Shown: positions 1 to 7,900 of the stretch, piece after piece | Position numbering within the stretch: position 1 is the stretch's first letter | Layout: each line of letters begins with the position of its first letter | DNA from: an uncultured Prevotellaceae bacterium | GTDB lineage: Bacteria > Bacteroidota > Bacteroidia > Bacteroidales > Muribaculaceae | NCBI GenBank assembly: GCA_937904375.1 | Contig: CALDIG010000250.1 | Coordinates: 1-13,026 of the forward strand | Direction of reading: 5' to 3' | DNA length: 13,026 nucleotides | Made by a program: the position numbers and the translations under genes | Notes under the pieces: model-generated | What the model was told of the DNA's origin: nothing | Seen by the model: the letters and a program-made list of their open reading frames with translations, nothing else | Database searches by the model: none

Positions 1-1143
1 GAGGATGAGGTCGTCGATGATGCGGTAGCCGTATTGCATGACAGCTGTGCAGACCTGTACGTTACGGCACCCCAGTTGGATGAACTCCAGTGCATCCTTC
101 CAGTTCTCGATACCTCCTATGCCGCTAAATTGGATGTTTTTCATGATGGGATTCTTCGCCATAGCCAAGATGTGGCGTAGGGCAATGGGTTTGACGGCTT
201 TGCCGGAGTAACCCGATCCTGTTTGGCAACCGCTCACCTCAGAGCCTTCGCCAAGCGTCACACTCTTGATAGTGTTTATGGCTGAGATGGCATCTGCACC
301 AGCAAAATAGGCTCCCATGGCAGGTTGGGAGATGTGGGCAATGTTGGGTGTCATCTTTGGGATGACTGGAATTTTCACATTGCGTTTCACGTATGCGGTG
401 AAGAAGGTGACCAGTTCGGGGTCTTGTCCCACGTCACTTCCCATGCCGGCGAGGCGCATCTGCGGACAGGAGAAATTCAGCTCCACGGCATCCACGCCAG
501 CGTCCTGAGCCATCTTTGCCAGCACCATCCATTCCTCCTCGGTCTGACCCATGATAGATGCCACCACCACCTTTGAAGGATAATCCTGTTTGAGCCGTCG
601 CAAGGTGTCGAAATCCTCCTCGGCGGGGTTCTCGCTAAGCTGCTCCATGTTGCGCAAGGCGAAAAAGTCACCCTTGCCGCCCTCACGGTTCACCACGTCA
701 AATCGTGGCGACACCTCTTCAATGTCGTGCAGACAGATGGTCTTGAAAAAGACTCCCGCCCAACCAGCGTCAAAGGCCCGTGCCACCATATCATAGTTGG
801 TGCATATCGACGAGGATGCCAGGAAAAACGGGCTCTCGCAATGGATGCCGCAGAAGTCTATCTCCAGCGACGGCAGCTCATTGGGCAAGTTGCAGGGAGG
901 CAGCTGCTTTGCCATCTCCACAATGCGGATGGGGCGGTCGTAGTGCAGACATGCCCGCTCGGCATTTTCCAGGTCTTGCTCGCTACAGCCGTCAATCCAC
1001 TGTCGCGCAACGGCAGAATTGTCAAAACGCACGGCTCGAATGGCACGTGCCGGGTCTCCGGTTCCGCAGGCCTTCGAGCATGGAGCATCATGGCACAACA
1101 AGCATCGTGCCGCTTCTTCTTGAATGTTTAATTTACGTTCCAT
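1..1143 (-). CDS. preA: PreA-type NAD-dependent dihydropyrimidine dehydrogenase subunit with PreT-like N-terminal Fe-S segment (3' end outside window)
   Basis: My minus-strand translation from the ATG at 1143 stays open for 381 codons to the window edge. From about residue 92 it follows E. coli PreA, the FMN-containing subunit that reduces uracil/thymine: 'SPRFD', 'NMEQ', 'ASIMG', 'NFSCPQM', 'MGSDVGQ', 'KMTPNI', 'AINT', 'YSGKAVKPIALR', 'SGIGGIE' and 'MQYGYRI'. The C-terminal ferredoxin-like clusters expected in this family would lie beyond the edge. The first ~90 residues are extra. 'RCLLCHDAPCSKAC' (Cys14, 17, 22, 26) and 'DPARAIRAVRFDN' resemble the N-terminus of PreT, the partner that feeds electrons from NAD(P)H. 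The second PreT cysteine group is reduced to Cys53 and Cys65. At the loop where, from memory, human DPYD has its catalytic Cys, this protein reads 'SDVGQ'. No preT is in the window. Family assignment is strong; the substrate is inferred. Confidence 0.9.
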   Translation of the reverse strand, partial: MERKLNIQEEAARCLLCHDAPCSKACGTGDPARAIRAVRFDNSAVARQWIDGCSEQDLENAERACLHYDRPIRIVEMAKQLPPCNLPNELPSLEIDFCGIHCESPFFLASSSICTNYDMVARAFDAGWAGVFFKTICLHDIEEVSPRFDVVNREGGKGDFFALRNMEQLSENPAEEDFDTLRRLKQDYPSKVVVASIMGQTEEEWMVLAKMAQDAGVDAVELNFSCPQMRLAGMGSDVGQDPELVTFFTAYVKRNVKIPVIPKMTPNIAHISQPAMGAYFAGADAISAINTIKSVTLGEGSEVSGCQTGSGYSGKAVKPIALRHILAMAKNPIMKNIQFSGIGGIENWKDALEFIQLGCRNVQVCTAVMQYGYRIIDDLIL

Positions 1144-1180
1144 GTTATTGTGTTTTTGGTTGTTTAAGATATCAAAGCTG

Positions 1181-1188
1181 CAAAATTA
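1181..1188 (-). promoter_or_regulatory. Candidate Bacteroidetes -7 box for the preA-like gene
   Basis: Read on the minus strand the sequence is TAATTTTG, an exact match to the Bacteroidetes housekeeping -7 consensus TAnnTTTG, 37 bp upstream of the ATG at 1143. I see no TTTG -33 box at the usual distance, so this is only a candidate. The region is A/T-rich and chance matches are possible. Confidence 0.4.
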
Positions 1189-1231
1189 CAAAAAATTAGT
1201 GCAAACCGAGAGAAAAACAAAATTTATTTGA

Positions 1232-1270
1232 ATAAAATGCTCACGCGCTCGCAAGACTTTGAGCAAGCTC
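1232..1270 (+). repeat. Dispersed hairpin-bearing repeat, copy 1
   Basis: It begins ATAAAATGCTCACG and continues CTCGCAA, TTGAGCAA, CTC. It matches copy 2 at 12296-12332 on the opposite strand, apart from a 2-bp insertion (extra CG), a short variable segment after CTCGCAA and one base near the end. Both copies keep the inverted arms TGCTCA and TGAGCA (here 1238-1243 and 1260-1265), while the loop differs, which suggests a conserved small stem. It lies in the divergent intergenic region. Whether it is multicopy in the genome cannot be seen here. Confidence 0.6.
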
Positions 1271-1273
1271 TAG

Positions 1274-1361
1274 TGGTAAATTATCGCAGTCTGAGAGGGG
1301 CAAAAATGGCAAATTATCGCAGTCTGGGTGCAATAAAACAGGCAGATTATTGCATTTTAGA
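1274..1361 (+). repeat. Three direct repeats with exact 33-bp period upstream of the STAS gene
   Basis: Copies start at 1274, 1307 and 1340, each 33 bp after the last. Copies 1 and 2 share the core TGGYAAATTATCGCAGTCTG, with 20 of 22 positions identical over 1274-1295 and 1307-1328. Copy 3 (AGGCAGATTATTGCATTTTA) is degenerate but in register, keeping GGCA.ATTAT.GCA. The third copy overlaps the candidate -33 box of the downstream promoter. Same-face spacing of about three helical turns upstream of a promoter is what a multi-site operator would look like. The binding factor is unknown, and a decayed tandem duplication is the alternative. Confidence 0.65.
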
Positions 1362-1380
1362 GAAAAAAGTACTTACTTTG
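1349..1380 (+). promoter_or_regulatory. Candidate promoter for the STAS gene (and possibly NRPS-MATE)
   Basis: TTACTTTG at 1373-1380 is one base from the Bacteroidetes -7 consensus TAnnTTTG. ATTG at 1349-1352 is one base from the -33 box TTTG, and the two are separated by 20 bp, close to the usual distance. This would place transcription start around 1385-1390 and give a leader of about 40 nt, A-rich and without a Shine-Dalgarno, before the ATG at 1429. The last of the 33-bp repeats overlaps the -33 element. Confidence 0.45.
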
Positions 1381-1428
1381 TAATCACAACAAACAGAGAA
1401 AACTATCAACACAATAAATAATACTATT

Positions 1429-1731
1429 ATGAAGACTACAATTAATGAGATTGACGACAAGCTGGTTGCGGAGTTCATTGGCGAGCTCGACACTGCCGCT
1501 GCTATCGAAGTGGAGAAGGAGATGAAACCTCTCTACGACAACGAGGACAAAGACATCGTGATTGACTGCACACAGCTTGAGTACATCGCATCGAGCGGAT
1601 TGCGCATCCTGCTCGGCATCCTCAAGAAAGCCAAGTCGCACGGCCACACCGTGACCCTCAAGGGTCTCAACGACGACATCAAGAACGTGTTTAAAATGAC
1701 GGGATTCATCAACCTCTTTAATTTTGAGTAA
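1429..1731 (+). CDS. STAS-domain protein, anti-sigma factor antagonist-like
   Basis: This 100-aa protein is a single STAS domain, the usual size for SpoIIAA/RsbV relatives. It has the opening strand 'KLVAEFIGELDTAAA', the strand-turn-helix 'IDCTQLEYIASSGLRILLGILKKAK', and the closing 'VTLKGLNDDIKNVFKMTGFINLF'. Ser55 in 'ASSGLR' sits where SpoIIAA carries the serine phosphorylated by its anti-sigma kinase; the Asp usually just before it is Ala54. Such proteins bind an anti-sigma factor when unphosphorylated and free the sigma factor. Some act in other partner-switching systems in Bacteroidetes. No kinase/anti-sigma or PP2C phosphatase gene is in the window. It lies 175 bp upstream of the NRPS gene in the same direction, so a regulatory link is plausible but inferred. 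The start is the first ATG after an A/T-rich leader. Confidence 0.9.
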   Translation: MKTTINEIDDKLVAEFIGELDTAAAIEVEKEMKPLYDNEDKDIVIDCTQLEYIASSGLRILLGILKKAKSHGHTVTLKGLNDDIKNVFKMTGFINLFNFE

Positions 1732-1742
1732 ATTTTAGCTTA

Positions 1743-1856
1743 CAAGCTAACAAGCTAACAAGGAACAAGCTAACAAGGAACAAGCTAACAAGGCAATTGT
1801 AATTGTCGCAGCATTACACTTGCCTCGTTCGCTCGTCAGCTCGTTCGCTCGTCAGC
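1743..1856 (+). repeat. Octamer-array inverted repeat element, copy A (between STAS and NRPS)
   Basis: Left arm (1743-1796): CAAGCTAA at 1743-1750, then three 15-bp units CAAGCTAACAAGGAA at 1751, 1766 and 1781 (the last ends GGCAA). A 27-bp spacer (1797-1823) follows. Right arm (1824-1855): CTCGTTCGCTCGTCAG twice, that is, four 8-bp CTCGTYNG-type units. The right-arm unit is close to the reverse complement of the left-arm unit (CTAACAAG versus CTTGTTAG), so the RNA could form a long imperfect hairpin. From 1781 onward it closely matches copy B at 9181-9255, and its spacer has the same length with 21 of 27 bases identical. Confidence 0.75.
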
Positions 1857-1863
1857 TGAATAA

Positions 1864-1884
1864 CTCTAAACTCTAAACACTAAA
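1864..1884 (+). repeat. Heptamer tandem repeat CTCTAAA x3
   Basis: CTCTAAA, CTCTAAA, CACTAAA run back to back just before the NRPS start. This low-complexity spacer resembles the other short-period repeats in this locus. No function is visible. Confidence 0.7.
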
Positions 1885-1885
1885 C

Positions 1886-1898
1886 TGCGCGAAGCGCA
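1886..1898 (+). promoter_or_regulatory. Small GC hairpin directly upstream of the NRPS start
   Basis: TGCGC-GAA-GCGCA forms a perfect 5-bp stem with a 3-nt loop and ends 8 nt before the ATG at 1907. In mRNA it would sit within the ribosome-binding region, where these bacteria normally have unstructured A/T-rich sequence, so it may damp or tune NRPS translation. This is inferred from position only. Confidence 0.35.
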
Positions 1899-1906
1899 AT
1901 AAAATT

Positions 1907-4900
1907 ATGAAACAATCAGCACCACTTAGCCGAGTGCAGTATGGGCTATATGTGGAATGTGCCAGCCATCAAGGCGAGCCATGCTACAACCTGCCCTACA
2001 TCTATGTGCTTGACGGCAGCCTCGACGGCGACCGCCTGTGCCAAGCCATAGTCACCACTTTCAAGTCTCATCCCACATTGTTCACCCGCATCGAGCTTAA
2101 CGATGCCGGCGAACCCATTCAGACCATTGACCTTGCCAACGAGGATTTCTCCCTCTCCATCAAGGAAATTCAAGATATTGAGCAAGAGAAGCGGCACCTC
2201 ATCAAGCCGTTTGACATCTATGGCGACCGCCTTTTCCATGTGAGCCTGATGCGCGACAAGGAGCATTACTACCTTTTTGTTGACTATCATCACCTCATCG
2301 TTGACGGCACTTCGATGAAGGTCTTGCTGCATGACATCGAGAAGGCTTATAACAATGAGGCTATAGAACCCGAGACCATCACAATGGCGCAGATTGCCGT
2401 CGAGGAGATGGAGAAGCGGCAGCAGCCCGCCTTTGAGGATGCCAAGCGGTGGTATGCCGCCAATTTCGACTGCGGCGACACCTTCACCCAGCTCATGCCC
2501 GACCGCTACGAGAGCCAGCACAGCGAGGCGAGCCGTCTCCACACCCTGAAGACCGACATGGCACGCGTCGATGAGTTCTGTAAATCTAATGGCATCTTCA
2601 AGAGCAACTTTTTCACGGCGGCCTACAGCTTCCTGTTGGCAAAATATAACAACGAGCAGGAGTCGCTGTTTACCACCGTTTACAATGGTCGCGGCGACAA
2701 GCGCATAACGCGCACTGTGGGCATGACCGTCAAGACCCTGCCCGTCTATGGCAAGTTCACTGCTGAGACCACCGTGCTCGACTTCCTGCGCTCGTTGCAA
2801 GACCAGATGAGCGGCTGCCGCGAGCACGACATCTACAACTATAGCGACCTGATGACCGACCTCAACCTGCAAAGCAACTCGATGTTTGCTTGGCATGGCA
2901 ACCTCTTTGCCGATGAGCGTTGGGCAGGTCTGCCGATGAAGACCGTGCGCTTGGGAAACAGCTACCTTGATGCGTCGTTCTACCTCAAAGCCTTCATTAT
3001 GGGCGGTCGCTATCAAGCCAAAGCCGAGTATAACAGCAACGAGTACAGCGAGGAGCTTGTCGCTCAATTCCTTGAGAGCTACGAGGCGGTGGTAGAGGGC
3101 TTCCTCTCTCAAGCGCTGCTCAAAGACATCGACATCGCCACACCGGCGCAAGTCGAGGTGCTTGACAGCTTCAACCAAAACGATGTTGATTATGACAACT
3201 CGCAAACTATAGTCTCGCTCTTCAAGCGTCAAGCCGCCGCCACACCGTCCAGCACCGCTGTGGTGTATAGCGGCCGCAGCTACACCTACGCCCAAGTTGA
3301 TGACATGAGCAACCGCATCGCGGCTGCCATCGCCGGCAAGGGACTCGGCAAGGAAGACGTGGTGAGCGTGTTAATTCCACGCAGCGAGTGGATGGCGATA
3401 GCATCATTAGGCGTGCTCAAGGCGGGTTGTGCCTATCAACCCCTCGACCCGAGCTATCCCACCGAGCGGCTAAACTTCATGATGAAAGACGCGAGTGCCA
3501 AGCTCCTCATCGCCGATGCCGAACTTAGACCGTTAGTCAATGAATATGAGGGCGAAGTGCTGCTAACCAGCGACCTCAGCAGTCTTCCCGTCGCAGCAGC
3601 CCCGTCAGTGACCGTCGATCCCGACCAACTCTTTATCATGCTATATACCAGCGGTTCGACTGGCGTGCCTAAAGGCTGTCAGCTCACCCACGCTAATCTT
3701 GTAGCCTTCTGCAACTGGTATCACCGCTACTACGCCCTCAAGCCCGAGCACAAGGTGGCGGCCTACGCCAGCTATGGCTTCGACGCCTGCATGATGGATA
3801 TGTACCCCGCCCTCACCTGCGGAGCCACTTTGCATATCGTGCCCGAGGAGATACGTCTCGACCTGATTGCCCTCAACGACTACTTTGAGAGCAACGGCAT
3901 CACCCACTCGTTCATGACCACGCAGGTGGGTTACCAGTTTGCCACAGGCATCGACAACCACTCACTTCTGCACCTCTCCACCGGAGGCGAGAAATTAGCG
4001 TCACTCACCCCTCCCGAGGGCTATAGCTTCTACAACGGCTACGGTCCCACCGAGTGTACGATTTTCACCACCACCTATCATGTGGATAAGCGACTGAAGG
4101 ACATACCTATTGGCAAGCCTCTCGACAACATGAGGCTCTACATCGTTGACCCGCAGGGACATCGGCTGCCAGTGGGCGCGGCGGGCGAATTGTGGGTGTC
4201 GGGACCGCAGGTGAGCCGTGGCTACCTCAACCGTCCTGAGAAGACTGCCGAGGTGTATATCACAAATCCCTTTACCAGCGACGAGAAATACAGCCGTGTT
4301 TACCGCACTGGCGACATCGTGCGCTATCTGCCAAGCGGCGACATCCAGTTTGTGGGACGTCGCGACGGTCAGGTGAAAATCCGCGGCTTCCGCATCGAGC
4401 TGAAAGAGGTGGAAGGCATCATCCGTGAGTTCCCGGGCATCAAAGATGCCACTGTTCAGGCCTTTGACGAGGACGGCGGCGGCAAATTCATCGCTGCCTA
4501 CATCGTGAGTGACGAGACTATCGACATCGACGCTCTCAACAACTTCATCCTTGACCAGAAACCGCCTTACATGGTTCCCGCTGTGACGATGCAGATTGAC
4601 GCTATCCCGCTCAACCAGAACCAAAAGGTGAACAAGCGCGCTCTGCCCAAGCCCGAGAAGAAGGCAACTGCCGCCATCGAGGAGAGCAATGTGCCCATGA
4701 ACGTGCTCGAACAAGAACTGCACGAAATGATAGCACAGATTGTGGGCAACACCGAGTTTGGCGTCACCACACCGCTAGGATATGTGGGGCTGACATCAAT
4801 ATCGTCTATTCGCCTTGCTGTACAGGTCAATAAACGTTTTGGCGTGGCGCTCGACTCCAAGTCTCTCGTCAAGACCGGTACACTGCAAAGCATCGAGAAC

Positions 4901-4921
4901 GAAATTCTCAAGCAGATGATG
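1907..4921 (+). other. NRPS module 1 (C1-A1-T1)
   Basis: C1 starts almost at residue 1 ('APLSRVQYGLY'), with an intact active site 'HHLIVDG' at 128-134. A C domain in the first module suggests a starter domain that acylates the first amino acid, or a loading domain with no upstream donor. The A1 binding-pocket residues, aligned by eye to GrsA, are D626, A627, M630, F669, S691, G693, G711, I719, F720 and K907 (DAMFSGGIFK). Asp626 indicates an alpha-amino acid substrate. The DA start with a conserved Gly recalls codes for aliphatic or hydrophobic residues, but I recognise no exact match. T1 is atypical: it reads 'VGLTSISS' around Ser964 instead of the usual LGGxSL. Confidence 0.8.
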
Positions 4922-7900
4922 GCTGGCGACAAAACGGTTTCAAAGGCAAGCGAGAAAGGCGAAAGCAAGACCACCGTGCCGCTGTCTTACGCACAGACAG
5001 GCGTGTATTTCGAGTGCTTGAAGAATCCCACTTCCACAATCTATAACATCCCATATCTGCTGTCTTATCCCGACGGCACAAATGCGCAGAAACTCGCCGA
5101 GGCAGTGAAACGCGTGGTGGAGAGCCACCCCGAGCTTGGCGTGCATTTCACCACCGAGGGCGACAAGATAATGCAGACAATCGAGGACAGCGTGCCAGTC
5201 AATATTCCTGTCACACACATGAGCGACAAGGAACTGGCGACCTATAAGAACGAGTTTGTCAAACCCTTCAACCTGCAGAAAGCGCCTCTCTATCGCTTTG
5301 AGGTGGTAACCACACAAGATGGTGTGCATCTGCTCTTTGACGTGCATCACCTGCTCTTCGACGGCGGCTCTGCCGACTTGTTCATCAAGCAGATAAACTC
5401 GGTTCTCGAAGGAAACAGCGTTGAAAAGGAAGAATATACCTATCTCGACTTCGTTGCCGACCAGCAAAATGCCGAGGACAGCGACACTTTCAAGGCATCA
5501 CAGCAGTTCTTTGCCGAAAGACTTGCTACCTGCGAGGGTGCCAGCGAGATCCCTGGCGACCTGCCTAAGAGCGACGTTCAGGGCTTGATAGGCGAGGCGG
5601 TGTGCGCTGTTGACCACGAAAAAGCCGCCGCTTTTTGCCGTAGTCAGGAGGTAACCGCTGCCCATCTGTTCCTTGCCGCCACATCTTACGTAGTATCACG
5701 CTACACCAACAACCGCGAGGTCTATATCTGCACCGTGAGCAGCGGCCGTTCCAACCTAAAGATTGCCGACACGGTGGGTATGTTTGTCAATACCTTGCCG
5801 CTAGGCATCAGCATTGATGACGTGAGCGTTGGCGACTTCCTGCGCGCCACAAGCGACACCTTCGACAACACCTTGCGCCATGAAGATTACCCCTTCGCGC
5901 GCATCGCCGCCGACTACGCCTTCCGTCCGGCTATCGCCTACGCCTATCAGGTGGGCGTGTTGTCGCAATATTCAGTAAACGGTGAGGCGATTGAGCAGGA
6001 ATTACTTGAGTTGAATGTTCCAAAGTTCAAGATAAACATCAAGATAGAGACACGGGGCATAGTGGTGCAGTATGACAATGCCATCTACTCCGAACAACTC
6101 GCTGTGGCTCTCTCGCAGAGCATCGCCGCCGTGGTTGAGCGCATGATGCAGCAACCCAACGAGAAGGTGCGGCACATCTCAATCGTGAGCAGCGAGCAAG
6201 AGGCTCAACTCGCCAAATTGCGAGAGGTGGCGACCGGCGACGCGCCGTTCAGTTTCTTCCACGAGTGCATAGGTCACTTCGCCGCCTCACAACCTGAGCG
6301 CGACGCTCTGATGGCTGTTGATGGCAAGTTCTCCTATAAGGAGATGGACGAGGTGACAACTCGCATCGCCGCTGCGCTGCAAGCTCGCGGAGTAGGGGAG
6401 CGCGACCGTGTGGCATTGCTCTTGCCGCGCACCAGCCGCCTGATTTTGTCGCTCTTCGGCGTACTCAAAACTGGCGCCGCCTACATCCCCTGCGACCCCG
6501 AATACCCCGCCGACCGCGTCAAACTCATCCTTGAGGACAGCGAGGCACGATATATCATCACCACTGAAGATAAGATGGACAGCGTGCCAGCCGAGAAGGC
6601 GATCAACGTTGAGGAGCTGATTGCTGGTGCGGGTGAATACCGCCAGCCCGATATCACTCCCGATGACCTCGCCTACCTCATCTATACCAGTGGTTCGACC
6701 GGCCGTCCCAAGGGCGTGATGCTGCGTCACGAGGGAATATGCAACTACCTCTATGGCCATCCCGCAAATGTGTTTGCCAATGCTGTGATGACCGATGCCG
6801 ACCGTGTGCTGAGCGTGACGACTATCTCGTTTGATGCCGCCCTGCAAGACATCGGCATGGCATATTACAACGGCAAGACGCTCGTTGTAGCTACCGAGGA
6901 GCAGGCCAACAACCCGCTCGACCTGGCGCAACTCATCACTGAGCAGCGCATCAACATGGTGAGTGGCACGCCGTCGCGCTGGCAGACGTGGCTCACGAGC
7001 GACGACTTCGCCAAGGCAATCGCCAATATCAAGATTGTGCGTGCCGGTGGCGAGAAATTCAGCGACCAGCTGTTGCACCAGATTCGCACCGTTTCCAAAG
7101 CACGCATCTTCAACTGCTACGGTCCCACCGAGATTACTGTGGCTTCCAATAACAAGGAATTGACTCGTGCTTACCTCGTTACTGTGGGCAAGCCGCAGCT
7201 CAACGTCAGGGAGTTTATCGTCGATGCCGACGGCAACGAGCTGCCAGTGGGCGTGGTGGGCGAACTCTATATAGGCGGTCGTGGCGTGGCTAGGGGCTAC
7301 AACAACCTCGACGAGATGACTCGCGAGCGCTTCATCGACTATCACGGCACGCGCATCTACAAATCGGGCGACTACGCCAAGTGGCTGCCCGACGGCGATG
7401 TGGTGATTTTGGGACGCACCGACCACCAGATTAAGCTGCGCGGACTGCGCATCGAGCTTGGCGAGATAGAGAACGTGATGCTCCGTGTGGAGGGTATCGA
7501 CAAGGTGGTGATTATGATTCGCAAGATTGGCGGCAAGGAGCACCTGTGCGCCTACTACACCGCCGACCGAGAGATTGCTCCCGACGCTCTCAAAGCCGAG
7601 ATTTCGAAGAGCCTAACGCAATATATGGTGCCTACCGCCTACCGCCAACTCGACAAGATGCCGATGACCCCCAATGGCAAGACCGACGTAAAAGCGCTAC
7701 CAGAGCCCGAGCTGGCAATCTCGGCAGCCTATGAGGAGCCGGCTACCGACACCGAGCGCACCTTCTGCAAGATTTTCGCCGACATCCTGCAAATGGACAA
7801 GGTGGGTGCTACCGACAACTTCTTTGAGCTTGGCGGCACTTCGCTGGTGGTGACACGTGTCATCATCGAGGCCGACAAGGCTGGGATGCACGTGGCTTAC

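Noticed and set aside
317..1199. Several plus-strand open frames of 60-140 codons over the left-hand region
   Set aside because: The minus strand there encodes a continuous PreA-like protein with many conserved motifs. The plus-strand frames overlap each other and show no family resemblance.
1743..1856. Possible CRISPR array in the tandem repeats between STAS and NRPS
   Set aside because: Units are only 8-16 bp and contiguous, with no unique spacers of regular length. The arrangement is an inverted octamer array, not repeat-spacer units.
1946..3295. Long antisense open frame (449 codons) opposite the first NRPS module
   Set aside because: The plus-strand NRPS fully explains this stretch with conserved motifs. 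The antisense translation is a His/Val/Leu-rich low-quality sequence with no recognisable domain, as expected from the codon usage of the sense gene.
6287..7543. Long antisense open frame (418 codons) opposite the second adenylation domain
   Set aside because: Same reasoning: it is a codon-bias shadow of the A2 domain, with no motifs and no plausible start context.
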